Assembly: GCF_043557345.1 (NCBI RefSeq)
Contig: NZ_JBIFFV010000007.1
Location: 159,491 to 223,490 of the forward strand
Origin: Sulfitobacter sp043557345
GTDB taxonomy: Bacteria; Pseudomonadota; Alphaproteobacteria; Rhodobacterales; Rhodobacteraceae
DNA length: 64,000 nucleotides
Direction: 5' to 3'
Positions 19,178 to 28,363 of the stretch are shown here, piece by piece (within the stretch, counting starts at the first letter, position 1; each line of letters opens with the position of its first letter). Both the position numbers and the translations under genes were made by a program. The notes beneath the pieces are model-generated. The model was not told the origin of the DNA. It did no database searches and saw only the letters and a program-made list of their open reading frames with translations.

Positions 19178-20746
19178 ATGACAGATATGACGAAACAGGA
19201 CCGTGTGCTGATTTTTGACACCACCTTGCGGGATGGCGAACAATCCCCCGGGGCGACGATGACCCATGCCGAGAAGCTGGAGATCGCGCAGCTTCTGGAC
19301 GAGATGGGCGTCGACATCATCGAGGCCGGTTTTCCCATCGCCTCAGAAGGCGACTTCAAAGCGGTTTCCGAGATCGCGCGGCAGAGCCAGAACGCCGTGA
19401 TCTGCGGCCTTGCCCGGGCGCAACTGGGCGACATCGACCGTTGTTGGGAGGCAGTGAAACACGCAGCCCAGCCGCGCATTCACACTTTCATCGGCACCTC
19501 GCCGCTGCACCGCGCCATCCCGAACCTCACCAAAGATGAAATGGCCGACCGCATCCATGAGACGGTGAGCCACGCCCGCAACCTCTGCGACAACGTGCAA
19601 TGGTCCCCGATGGACGCCACGCGGACCGAGCTCGACTACCTCTACCGGGTGGTGGAGATTGCCATCAAGGCGGGTGCCACGACGATCAACATCCCCGACA
19701 CCGTGGGCTATACCGCCCCGCGCGAGAGCGCCGAGCTGATCGCGAAGCTCTTGGAAAACGTGCCCGGCGCGGATGAGATCGTCTTTGCCACCCATTGTCA
19801 CAACGACCTCGGCATGGCGACGGCCAACTCCCTCGCCGCCGTGGAGGCCGGGGCGCGGCAAATCGAATGCACCATCAACGGCCTTGGCGAACGCGCGGGC
19901 AATACCGCGCTGGAAGAGGTCGTCATGGCGCTCAAGGTGCGCAACGACATCATGCCATACGAGACCCGCATCGACAGCCGCAAGATCATGAACATCTCGC
20001 GCCGAGTCGCCGCCGTCTCGGGCTTTGCTGTGCAGTTCAACAAGGCCATCGTCGGCAAGAACGCCTTTGCCCATGAGAGCGGCATCCACCAAGACGGTAT
20101 GCTGAAGAACGCCGAGACCTTCGAGATCATGCGCCCCGAGGACGTGGGCCTCACCGAGACCAATATCGTCATGGGCAAGCACTCGGGCCGCGCTGCGCTG
20201 CGCTCCAAGCTCGAAGACCTCGGGTTTGAACTGGGCGACAACCAGCTTAAGGATGTTTTCGTGCGGTTCAAGGAATTGGCCGACCGCAAAAAGGAAATCT
20301 ATGAGGATGACCTCATTGCGCTGATGCGCACCGCGACGGACCCCGAGGAAGACCGTATCCGCCTGAAATCGCTCAAGGTCGTTTGCGGCACCGATGGCCC
20401 ACAGACCGCCGATATGGTGCTTGAGATCGACGGCGCGGAGCAGACCACCAACCAGACCGGCGACGGCCCCGTCGATGCGGCGTTCAACTGCATCAAGGCG
20501 CTGGTGCCACATTCCGCGCGGTTGCAGCTTTATCAGGTGCATGCGGTGACCGAGGGCACCGACGCGCAGGCGACGGTTTCCGTGCGGATGGAGGAAGAGG
20601 GCCGCATCGTGACCGGCCAGTCGGCGGATACCGATACCGTGGTAGCGAGCGTCCGGGCCTATATCCACGCGCTCAACCGCCTGCTGGTGCGGCGCGAGAA
20701 GGGCGGCACGGACAAGCGCGAGATTAACTATAAAGATGTGAGCTGA
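19178..20746 (+). CDS. leuA: 2-isopropylmalate synthase
   Basis: 522 residues, normal for LeuA type 1. It condenses acetyl-CoA with 2-oxoisovalerate, the first committed step to leucine. The N-terminal TIM barrel starts IFDTTLRDGEQSPGATM with the catalytic RDGEQ motif. The metal-binding HCHNDLG follows (codons near 19790), then GLGERAGN, and the C-terminal leucine-feedback domain covers about the last 130 residues. The start at 19178 has AGGA just upstream; 19187 is a second possible ATG. It is preceded by a Leu-rich leader peptide and hairpins and followed by a terminator, so it is a single-gene unit. Confidence 0.96.
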   Translation: MTDMTKQDRVLIFDTTLRDGEQSPGATMTHAEKLEIAQLLDEMGVDIIEAGFPIASEGDFKAVSEIARQSQNAVICGLARAQLGDIDRCWEAVKHAAQPRIHTFIGTSPLHRAIPNLTKDEMADRIHETVSHARNLCDNVQWSPMDATRTELDYLYRVVEIAIKAGATTINIPDTVGYTAPRESAELIAKLLENVPGADEIVFATHCHNDLGMATANSLAAVEAGARQIECTINGLGERAGNTALEEVVMALKVRNDIMPYETRIDSRKIMNISRRVAAVSGFAVQFNKAIVGKNAFAHESGIHQDGMLKNAETFEIMRPEDVGLTETNIVMGKHSGRAALRSKLEDLGFELGDNQLKDVFVRFKELADRKKEIYEDDLIALMRTATDPEEDRIRLKSLKVVCGTDGPQTADMVLEIDGAEQTTNQTGDGPVDAAFNCIKALVPHSARLQLYQVHAVTEGTDAQATVSVRMEEEGRIVTGQSADTDTVVASVRAYIHALNRLLVRREKGGTDKREINYKDVS

Positions 20747-20753
20747 GCTATAG

Positions 20754-20777
20754 GGCGGGGGAGACCCCGCCTTATTT
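20754..20777 (+). terminator. Intrinsic terminator of leuA
   Basis: Stem GGCGGGG/CCCCGCC (20754-20760 with 20765-20771), loop GAGA, then TTATTT. The following 200 bases hold only a spaced inverted repeat CCACTTTA/TAAAGTGG (20843-20850 with 20873-20880) and no gene. Confidence 0.8.
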
Positions 20778-20976
20778 ACGTATACAGTATGGAAGTAGGG
20801 CATCGTCTGCCCGCGGGGTGGCGAACCAAACCTTAGTTCATACCACTTTATTGATCTGCCATGGCGCACCCTTAAAGTGGCATACCCAGCCTCACTAAAT
20901 CGCCTCCCCGTCCGGGCGGGCAGGCGATGCCCGGCGCCTGCGGCTTGATTCCGGGCTGGGGATGCCCACTACCCCA

Positions 20977-21558
20977 TCAATACGGGTTCTTCGCCCCGCG
21001 ATCCGCACTTAGCGATGCCTGCCCCCGCTCGACAATCATCACCACCGCATCCGCGAGATGCTGCCGCTGGATATGATCATCCCCCGCCGCAACCCGCAGC
21101 TTATGCGCCTCCAGCATCACCTCGGCATGGCTCGACCCGCGCGGCGGGATGAAAGTGTAGCAGGCCAGTTCGATCAACAGCCCCAGCGGATCCTTGAAGT
21201 AGATCGAATGCATGAACCCCCGGTCCTTCACGCCGGAATGCCCGATGCCCCGGGCCTCCAACCGCGCGGGCACCTGATCGAACATCGCGCGGTCGACCTC
21301 GAAGGCCAGATGATGCACGCAGCCCGGGTCCATCGGCGTGCGGTTGTGCACCCGCTTGCGGTTCTCATTCGTAAAGATCGTGATCAGCCGCCCGTCGCCG
21401 GGATCGAAATACAAATGCCCCTCGTCCGGGTCATCCAGATTGGGCTGATCAAAGATGAAAGGCATCCCCAACACCCCCTCCCAGAAGTCGATCGAGCTTT
21501 GCCGGTCCGCCCCGGTGAGGGTGATGTGATGCACTCCAAGTGTCTGTATTTTCTGCAT
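20977..21558 (-). CDS. VOC (glyoxalase/dioxygenase)-family protein
   Basis: 193 residues with two beta-alpha-beta-beta-beta units. The first opens GVHHITLTGADRQSSIDFWEG, whose HHI histidine is a likely metal ligand; the second has VHHLAFEVD and a terminal acidic ligand in DPLGLLIELA. This pattern fits ring-cleaving dioxygenase-like or glyoxalase-like VOC proteins with a divalent metal. The last 50 residues are a tail outside the fold. It is divergent from mreB and probably monocistronic. The substrate is unknown. Confidence 0.8.
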   Translation of the reverse strand: MQKIQTLGVHHITLTGADRQSSIDFWEGVLGMPFIFDQPNLDDPDEGHLYFDPGDGRLITIFTNENRKRVHNRTPMDPGCVHHLAFEVDRAMFDQVPARLEARGIGHSGVKDRGFMHSIYFKDPLGLLIELACYTFIPPRGSSHAEVMLEAHKLRVAAGDDHIQRQHLADAVVMIVERGQASLSADRGAKNPY

Positions 21559-21748
21559 GGTATCGCCGACCTCCGCCTGTGCTGCGCCCTAAATATACCG
21601 CTCTATGATAGCGCGGCGGCAATATCGCGCCACCTTTGCGGTCTTGCCCCTTTCACCCTGCCCCCGTGCGCCCTATAAGAGCCAATAGCCCGCGCGTGGA
21701 CCCATGCAAGCGGGCCTGTCCGAATTGTTGCAAGGCTCCGCTACTGTT

Positions 21749-22795
21749 ATGTCCATCCTCGATCAATTCCGCGGCCTGTTCTCCTCTGATATGGCGATCG
21801 ACCTCGGCACCGCGAACACGCTGGTTTACGTCAAGGGCAAGGGCATCGTGCTGAGCGAACCTTCGGTTGTGGCCTATCACGTCAAGGACGGCGTCAAGAA
21901 AGTGCTCGCCGTGGGTGAAGACGCCAAGCTCATGCTGGGCCGCACGCCGGGCAGCATCGAGGCGATCCGCCCGATGCGCGAAGGTGTCATCGCGGATTTC
22001 GACACCGCCGAGGAGATGATCAAACACTTCATCCGCAAGGTGCACAAGCGCTCGACCTTCTCGAAGCCCAAGATCATCGTCTGCGTCCCCCATGGCGCCA
22101 CCCCGGTGGAAAAACGCGCGATCCGCCAGTCGGTGTTGTCGGCAGGCGCGCGCCGCGCGGGCCTGATCGCCGAGCCGATCGCCGCCGCCATCGGCGCGGG
22201 CATGCCGATCACCGACCCGACGGGCAATATGGTCGTCGACATCGGCGGCGGTACCACCGAAGTCGCGGTGCTTTCGCTGGGCGACATCGTTTATGCCCGC
22301 TCGGTCCGCGTCGGCGGTGACCGGATGGATGAGGGCATCATCAGCTACCTGCGCCGCCAGCAGAACCTGCTGATCGGGGAGACGACGGCCGAGCGGGTCA
22401 AGACCTCCATCGGCACGGCGCGGATGCCTGACGACGGGCGTGGCACCTCGATGCAGATCCGGGGCCGCGACCTGTTGAACGGTGTGCCGAAAGAGATCGA
22501 AGTCACGCAGGCCCAGATCGCCGAGGCGCTGGCCGAACCGGTGCAGCAGATCTGCGAAGCGGTGATGACCGCGCTGGAAACCACGCCGCCCGACCTTGCC
22601 GCCGACATCGTTGACCGCGGCGTGATGCTCACGGGCGGCGGTGCGCTGCTGGGTGATCTCGATCTCGCGCTGCGCGAACAGACGGGGCTTGCGATCTCGG
22701 TCGCGGACGAGCCGCTCAATTGCGTGGCCCTCGGCACCGGCAAGGCGCTGGAATACGAGAAGCAGCTGCGCCACGCGATCGACTACGACAGTTAA
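21749..22795 (+). CDS. mreB: Rod shape-determining protein MreB
   Basis: 348 residues, the usual MreB length. The actin-fold phosphate loops are AIDLGTANTLVYV near residue 16, VVDIGGGTTEVAVLS near 160 and LTGGGALLGDLD near 292. It polymerises under the inner membrane and organises lateral wall synthesis. The start at 21749 gives the conserved MSILDQFRGLFSSDMAIDLGT; a further in-frame ATG at 21704 would add 15 residues not found in the family. It is the first gene of mreB-mreC-mreD-mrdA-rodA. Confidence 0.97.
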   Translation: MSILDQFRGLFSSDMAIDLGTANTLVYVKGKGIVLSEPSVVAYHVKDGVKKVLAVGEDAKLMLGRTPGSIEAIRPMREGVIADFDTAEEMIKHFIRKVHKRSTFSKPKIIVCVPHGATPVEKRAIRQSVLSAGARRAGLIAEPIAAAIGAGMPITDPTGNMVVDIGGGTTEVAVLSLGDIVYARSVRVGGDRMDEGIISYLRRQQNLLIGETTAERVKTSIGTARMPDDGRGTSMQIRGRDLLNGVPKEIEVTQAQIAEALAEPVQQICEAVMTALETTPPDLAADIVDRGVMLTGGGALLGDLDLALREQTGLAISVADEPLNCVALGTGKALEYEKQLRHAIDYDS

Positions 22796-22866
22796 CACTG
22801 GCAAGTTAGCCAGACCCGGCATGCGGCGACACCGCCCCGCCTGACCGGGTGGGAGTTTCGGCACAG

Positions 22867-23769
22867 ATGGCCAAGGACCGTTCCAGTTCCAGCGATTTCA
22901 CCGGCCCGCTGCGGCGGCTGCTGCTGGCCGTGCTGGTGCTGGCGTTGACCGGCATCTTCTTGCTGTGGCGCATCGACAGCCCGCGGGTCGAGCGGTTTCG
23001 CGCGCAGGTGACCGACCGTTTCGTGCCCAACCTCGACTGGGCCATGGCCCCGGTCACCGGCACCATCAACCTGCTGCGCGACTTCCAAAGCTACCAGCGC
23101 CTGAGCGAACAGAACCGCGAGCTGCGCTCGGAACTGCGGCAGATGCAGGCGTGGAAAGAGGCGGCGCTTCAGCTGGAGCAAGAGAACGCCCGGCTTCTGG
23201 ACCTCAACAACGTGCGGCTCGACCCGCGGCTGACCTTCATCACCGGCACGGTGCTGGCCGACAGCGGCTCGCCCTATCGCCAGTCGGTGCTTTTGAACGT
23301 CGGCGCGCGCGACGGGCTGGTCGAGGGCTGGGCTACGATGGACGGCATCGGCCTTGTGGGCCGCATCGCGGGGGTGGGCAAGAACACCGCGCGGGTGATC
23401 CTGCTGACAGATGCTTCCAGCCGTATTCCGGCGACGATCCAGCCCTCGGGCCAACGCGCCATCGTCGCGGGCGACAACAGCGCCGCGCCGCCTTTGGATT
23501 TCATCGAGAACCGTGAGTTGGTCCGCCCAGGCGACCGGGTGATCAGCTCGGGCGATGGCGGCGTGTTCCCGGCGGGCATCCTGATCGGTCAGGTGGCCGC
23601 CGATCCGGGCGGGCGGCTGCGCGTGCGGCTGGCGGCGGATTACGAGCGGTTGGAGTTCCTGCGCGTGTTGCGCCATCACGGCAATGAAACCGTGCCGGAT
23701 ACCGCCCATGTCATCACCTCTGACGGCCCCTTGGCCGATCCGGCAGCGCCGGTCGGGGTGCAGCCATGA
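22867..23769 (+). CDS. mreC: Rod shape-determining protein MreC
   Basis: 300 residues. A short cytoplasmic tail is followed by one membrane helix (about 20-38), a coiled coil (about 70-112) and the periplasmic MreC beta domains with GTVLADSGSPYRQSVLLNVG and the VISSGDGGVFPAGILIG block. MreC links MreB to PBP2 and MreD. The ATG at 22867 is preferred to the GTG at 22849, with GGGAG upstream. The last four bases overlap the mreD start, so the two are coupled. Confidence 0.95.
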   Translation: MAKDRSSSSDFTGPLRRLLLAVLVLALTGIFLLWRIDSPRVERFRAQVTDRFVPNLDWAMAPVTGTINLLRDFQSYQRLSEQNRELRSELRQMQAWKEAALQLEQENARLLDLNNVRLDPRLTFITGTVLADSGSPYRQSVLLNVGARDGLVEGWATMDGIGLVGRIAGVGKNTARVILLTDASSRIPATIQPSGQRAIVAGDNSAAPPLDFIENRELVRPGDRVISSGDGGVFPAGILIGQVAADPGGRLRVRLAADYERLEFLRVLRHHGNETVPDTAHVITSDGPLADPAAPVGVQP

Positions 23770-24305
23770 CCGATCTGTCGCGCAGCCGCCTCTGGGTCAT
23801 GCGCCTGAGCTTTGTCGCGCTGACACTGGTGATCCTGTTCTTCCACCTTCTCCCGCTTGAGACGACCCCGCGCGCTTGGGCCGGGCCGGACCTGCTGCTG
23901 GGCTTTGCCTGTGCCTGGGGGCTCCGACGGCCTGAATACGTGCCCTCGCTTTTTCTGGCGCTGGTCTTTCTGCTGGCGGACCTGTTGCTGCAACGCCCGC
24001 CCGGACTTTGGGCGGTGCTGGCCCTGATCGGGGTCGAGAACCTCAAATCGCGGGGGCGGCACCTGCGGGATGCGAGCTTTGCCGCTGAATGGCTGACCGT
24101 GGCAGTAATCCTGACCATGGTGATCTTTGCCAACCGTATCTTGCTCAGCCTTGCGCTGGTGCCGACGCCTTCGCTGACGCTGAACCTCACGGAATTGGCA
24201 CTGACGACTCTTGCTTATCCGCTGATCGTAGCGGTGACCCATGGTATCATGGGCGTGCGCAAGACCGCGCCGGGCGATCTGGATGCGCTTGGCAAACGGG
24301 TGTGA
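23766..24305 (+). CDS. mreD: Rod shape-determining protein MreD
   Basis: 179 residues, almost entirely hydrophobic, with five or six predicted membrane helices (first about 12-28, last about 145-163). It is the expected integral-membrane partner of MreC in length, position and composition; the family has few conserved motifs, so position carries much of the evidence. ATGA overlap with mreC. Confidence 0.9.
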   Translation: MTDLSRSRLWVMRLSFVALTLVILFFHLLPLETTPRAWAGPDLLLGFACAWGLRRPEYVPSLFLALVFLLADLLLQRPPGLWAVLALIGVENLKSRGRHLRDASFAAEWLTVAVILTMVIFANRILLSLALVPTPSLTLNLTELALTTLAYPLIVAVTHGIMGVRKTAPGDLDALGKRV

Positions 24306-24320
24306 TCGGGGAGCGATGAG

Positions 24321-26270
24321 ATGAGACGGAGCCGCGCCGACAATGATGCGACCCACACGCGCCTGACGCGCCGCGCCGCCCTTTTGGGCGGGGCTCAGCT
24401 GCTGTTCATGGGCGGGCTGGCCGCGCGCATGCGCTATCTACAAGTCGATCAGGCCGACCAATTCCGCCTGCTGGCCGAAGAGAACCGCATCAACATCCGC
24501 CTGATCCCCCCCGCCCGGGGTGAGATTTTCGACCGCAACGGAGTGCAGCTTGCTGACAATGTGCCCTCCTACCGGATCGTCATGGTCCGCGAAGATGCGG
24601 GCGACGTGGAAGCGGTGATGGAGCGGCTCGCCCAAGTCATCGAGATCGACGAGGAGACCCGCGAACGCGCCATGACCGAGATGTCGCGCTCTGCCCCCTT
24701 CCTGCCCGTCACCATCGTCGATGACGTCAGTTGGGAAGTCGTGAGCAAGGTCAGCGTCAATGCCCCCGCCCTGCCCGGCGTCACGCCCGAAGTGGGCCTG
24801 ACCCGCGTCTACCCGCGCGGCGCGGATTTCGCCCATGTGGTGGGCCGCGTGGGCCGGGTGAGCCAAGCCGACCTCGACGCGCTGGAGAACCCCGATCAGG
24901 TGCTGCGCATCCCGCGCTTTCAGATCGGCAAGATCAACGTCGAGGCCCGCGCCGAAAACCTGCTGCGCGGCGCGGCGGGCACCAAACATGTGGAGGTCAA
25001 CGCCACGGGCCGCGTGATGCGCGAGTTGGAGCGGCGCGAGGGGCAGGCCGGAGCCGATCTGCAACTGACCGTGGACGCCAATCTGCAACGCTATGTGCAG
25101 GCCCGTCTGGGCGAGGAAAGCGCCGCCGTGGTCATCATCGACTGCGAGAATGGCGATCTGGCCGCCCTCGCCTCCTCCCCCAGCTACGACCCGAACCTAT
25201 TTATCGGCGGCATTTCCTCGGCGGATTACAACCCGTTGCTGAACTCGAAATACCGCCCGCTGGTGAACAAACCCGTGCAGGGCACCTACCCGCCCGGCTC
25301 GACTTTCAAGATGATCGTGGCGCTCGCCGCAATCGAAGAGGGCATCGTCACCCCCGATGAGACGGTCTATTGCCCCGGCCATCTTGAGGTCGCAGGGCGG
25401 CGGTTCCACTGTTGGAAACGCGCGGGCCACGGTTGGGTCGATCTGCAACATTCGCTCAAGCAGTCCTGCGATGTCTATTACTACGATCTGGCGGTAAAGG
25501 TCGGGATTGAGAAAATCACCGCCATGGCGAACCGCTTTGGCCTTGGGATCAAACATGACTTGGCGCTGTCCTCGGTCGCGGGCGGGCTTGCGCCCACAAA
25601 ACAGTGGAAACGCTCGGCCCGGGGTGAGGATTGGGTTGTGGGCGATACGGTCAACGCCTCTATCGGGCAGGGTTTCACCCTCTCCTCCCCGCTGCAACTG
25701 GCGGTGATGAGCGCGCGGATCGCCACGGGCCGCACGGTGACACCGCGGTTGATCAAATCCATCGACGGGGTGGAGCAACCCAGCGGCGCGGGCGAGCCGA
25801 TGGGGCTGAACGAAAACAACCTGCGCCAATTGCGCAAGGCGATGTACGACGTGGTGAACGACCGCCGCGGCACCGGCTACCGCAGCCGCATTATCGACGA
25901 CACGATGCGCATGGCGGGCAAGACCGGCACCAGTCAGGTGCGCAACATCACCGCCGCCGAACGCGCGCGCGGTGTGACCAGCAACGCCGACCTCCCGTGG
26001 GAGCGGCGCGATCACGCGCTTTTTGTCTGCTTTGCGCCCTATGACAAACCGAAATACGCAGCCTGCGTGCTGGTGGAACACGGCGGCGGCGGCTCGACCG
26101 CCGCAGCCCCGATTGCGCGCGACGTGATGTTGCAGGCCATGGCGGGCGGCGAGCCGCCGCTCGAAGCCTACCCCAAGTCCGACCGGGGCCGCATCGCCAC
26201 CCAGCAAGAGGAACTGCGCAACACCACGCCCGAGACGACCGCCAAGCTGGAGGGGAAGGATCAGGCATGA
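24321..26270 (+). CDS. mrdA: Penicillin-binding protein 2, elongasome transpeptidase
   Basis: 649 residues. A short cytoplasmic tail and one helix (about 20-34) lead to a periplasmic dimerisation domain with PPARGEIFDRNGVQLADN, then the transpeptidase domain. Active-site motifs are S327xxK330 in GSTFK, SCD at 382-384 (SxN-type position) and K534TG in AGKTGTSQV. It cross-links lateral peptidoglycan and is the beta-lactam target partner of RodA. The final codons overlap the rodA start by four bases. Confidence 0.96.
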   Translation: MRRSRADNDATHTRLTRRAALLGGAQLLFMGGLAARMRYLQVDQADQFRLLAEENRINIRLIPPARGEIFDRNGVQLADNVPSYRIVMVREDAGDVEAVMERLAQVIEIDEETRERAMTEMSRSAPFLPVTIVDDVSWEVVSKVSVNAPALPGVTPEVGLTRVYPRGADFAHVVGRVGRVSQADLDALENPDQVLRIPRFQIGKINVEARAENLLRGAAGTKHVEVNATGRVMRELERREGQAGADLQLTVDANLQRYVQARLGEESAAVVIIDCENGDLAALASSPSYDPNLFIGGISSADYNPLLNSKYRPLVNKPVQGTYPPGSTFKMIVALAAIEEGIVTPDETVYCPGHLEVAGRRFHCWKRAGHGWVDLQHSLKQSCDVYYYDLAVKVGIEKITAMANRFGLGIKHDLALSSVAGGLAPTKQWKRSARGEDWVVGDTVNASIGQGFTLSSPLQLAVMSARIATGRTVTPRLIKSIDGVEQPSGAGEPMGLNENNLRQLRKAMYDVVNDRRGTGYRSRIIDDTMRMAGKTGTSQVRNITAAERARGVTSNADLPWERRDHALFVCFAPYDKPKYAACVLVEHGGGGSTAAAPIARDVMLQAMAGGEPPLEAYPKSDRGRIATQQEELRNTTPETTAKLEGKDQA

Positions 26271-27406
26271 GCTATCTTGAGCATACGGTCAAATCCGTCC
26301 CCACGGGGCTGCGCAAAATCCTCTTTATGAACTGGCCGCTGGCGATCCTGCTGACCAGTGTCGCGGGCGTCGGCTTTCTGATGCTCTATTCGGTCGCGGG
26401 CGGGTCATTCTCGCCCTGGGCCGAACCGCAGATGAAACGTTTCGCCATGGGCATGGCAATTATGTTCACCGTGGCGATGGTGCCGATCTGGCTTTGGCGC
26501 AACCTGTCGGGTGTGGCCTATGGGGCGACCTTGGTGCTGCTGGTCGCGGTCGAACTCTTCGGCTCTGTCGGCATGGGCGCGCAGCGTTGGATCGACATCG
26601 GCTTCATGCGGCTGCAACCGTCGGAACTGATGAAGATCACGCTGGTCCTGTTTCTGGCGGCCTATTACGACTGGCTGCCGGTCAAAAAGGTCTCGCGCCC
26701 CTTTTGGGTGCTGCTGCCCATTCTGATCATCGTGATCCCCACCGCACTGGTGCTGAAACAGCCCGACCTTGGCACCTCGATCCTGTTGCTGACCGCCGGG
26801 GGCGGGCTGATGTTCCTCGCAGGCGTGCATTGGGCCTATTTCGCCGCCGTCATCACCGCCGCCATCGGGCTGATCACCGCCGTTTTTCAGTCGCGCGGGA
26901 CACCGTGGCAACTGCTGAAAGACTACCAATACCGCCGCATCGACACCTTTCTCGACCCCAGCCAAGACCCGCTTGGCGCGGGCTATCACATCACCCAGTC
27001 GAAGATCGCACTCGGCTCGGGCGGCTGGTCGGGCCGGGGCTATATGCAGGGCACCCAATCGCGGCTGAACTTCCTGCCCGAGAAACACACCGACTTCATC
27101 TTCACCACATTGGCCGAAGAGTTCGGCTTCGTCGGAGGCGTCTCCCTTCTGGGGCTTTACGCGCTGATCATCCTGTTCTGCGTGGCCTCGGCGGTGAAGA
27201 ACAAGGACCGGTTTTCAAGCCTGCTGACCCTTGGCATCGCGCTGAACTTCTTTCTCTTTTTCGCCGTTAACATGTCGATGGTCATGGGGCTGGCCCCCGT
27301 GGTTGGCGTGCCACTGCCGATGGTGAGCTATGGCGGCTCGGCCATGCTGGTGCTGCTGCTGGCTTTCGGCTTGGTGCAATCGGCGCATGTTCATAGACCG
27401 AGGTAA
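26267..27406 (+). CDS. rodA: Peptidoglycan glycosyltransferase RodA (SEDS family)
   Basis: 379 residues with about ten membrane helices. Typical SEDS stretches are present: AQRWIDIGFMRLQPSELMKI, the KQPDLGTS motif, GSGGWSGRGYMQGTQS with FLPEKHTDFIFTTLAEEFGF, and the terminal PMVSYGGSAML. It polymerises lipid II glycan chains together with PBP2, whose gene overlaps its start. The next gene begins three bases after its stop although its product is metabolic. Confidence 0.97.
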   Translation: MSYLEHTVKSVPTGLRKILFMNWPLAILLTSVAGVGFLMLYSVAGGSFSPWAEPQMKRFAMGMAIMFTVAMVPIWLWRNLSGVAYGATLVLLVAVELFGSVGMGAQRWIDIGFMRLQPSELMKITLVLFLAAYYDWLPVKKVSRPFWVLLPILIIVIPTALVLKQPDLGTSILLLTAGGGLMFLAGVHWAYFAAVITAAIGLITAVFQSRGTPWQLLKDYQYRRIDTFLDPSQDPLGAGYHITQSKIALGSGGWSGRGYMQGTQSRLNFLPEKHTDFIFTTLAEEFGFVGGVSLLGLYALIILFCVASAVKNKDRFSSLLTLGIALNFFLFFAVNMSMVMGLAPVVGVPLPMVSYGGSAMLVLLLAFGLVQSAHVHRPR

Positions 27407-27409
27407 TTC

Positions 27410-28348
27410 ATGACGATCAACATTCTCTTCGCCGCCAAAGCCGAACGCTGGGACGGCTACGAACAGCCTTTGAACGCAGCGCTGCGCAAGGCCCTGCCGG
27501 GGCAGGATTTCACGCTGGCCACCGATCTGCCGCCCGAAGAGGTCGACTATATCGTCTATGCCCCGAACAGCGAGTTGCAGGACTTCACCCCCTACACGCG
27601 CGCCAAGGCGGTGCTGAACCTCTGGGCCGGGGTCGAGGCGATCACCGGCAATGAGACCTTGAAAATACCGCTGGCGCGGATGGTGGACTTCGGCCTGACT
27701 CACGGCATGGTCGAATGGTGCACGGGCCATGTGCTGCGCCATCATCTGGGGATGGATACCGATATCCTGCGCACGGATGCCAAATGGGAGCCGCGCACCC
27801 CGCCGCTGGCGCGCGAGCGCAGTGTCGCGGTGCTGGGCATCGGGGCGCTCGGCCAAGCGGTGGCCGAGGCGCTGGTGGGTCTGGGCTTTGACGTGACCGG
27901 CTGGTCGCGCAGCGCGAAGCGGATCGAAGGCGTGCGCTGCCTGCACGGCGACGACGGCCTTGCGGAGGCGCTGACACGCGCCGAAATCGCCGTGCTTCTG
28001 ATGCCCGACACGCCCGCCACACGAGACGTTCTGAACGAAAAGACGCTAGCGCAGATGCCCAAAGGCGCGTTCATCATCAATCCCGGTCGCGGGCCGCTGA
28101 TTGACGACGACGCCTTGCTGGCGGCGCTCGACAGCGGGCAGATCGCCCATGCGACGCTGGATGTCTTCCGGGTGGAGCCGCTGCCTGAGGATCACCGCTA
28201 TTGGGCACATCCGAAGGTGACCGTGACCCCGCATATCGCGGCGGCCACGCGCAACGACACCGCCTCAGAAGTTATCGCCGAGAACATCCGCCGCAGCGAG
28301 GCCGGTGAGCCTCTGCTGCATCTGGTGGATCGCGACCGGGGGTATTGA
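27410..28348 (+). CDS. ghrA: Glyoxylate/hydroxypyruvate reductase A-like D-2-hydroxyacid dehydrogenase
   Basis: 312 residues, the length of GhrA. The NAD(P) loop is VLGIGALGQAVAEAL (about residues 141-155). The catalytic arginine is in NPGRGPLIDD, the glutamate in FRVEPLPEDHRYW and the histidine in TPHIAAATR. The family reduces glyoxylate and hydroxypyruvate in the cytoplasm. It is three bases downstream of rodA and probably read through from the mre operon; the functional link is not obvious. It converges on the M3 peptidase gene. Confidence 0.9.
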   Translation: MTINILFAAKAERWDGYEQPLNAALRKALPGQDFTLATDLPPEEVDYIVYAPNSELQDFTPYTRAKAVLNLWAGVEAITGNETLKIPLARMVDFGLTHGMVEWCTGHVLRHHLGMDTDILRTDAKWEPRTPPLARERSVAVLGIGALGQAVAEALVGLGFDVTGWSRSAKRIEGVRCLHGDDGLAEALTRAEIAVLLMPDTPATRDVLNEKTLAQMPKGAFIINPGRGPLIDDDALLAALDSGQIAHATLDVFRVEPLPEDHRYWAHPKVTVTPHIAAATRNDTASEVIAENIRRSEAGEPLLHLVDRDRGY

Positions 28349-28363
28349 CCCCCGGCCCCTGAC

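Noticed and set aside
19343..20869. 508-codon minus-strand open frame opposite leuA
   Set aside because: It is antisense to a clear LeuA protein and has no family features; long antisense frames are common in GC-rich codons.
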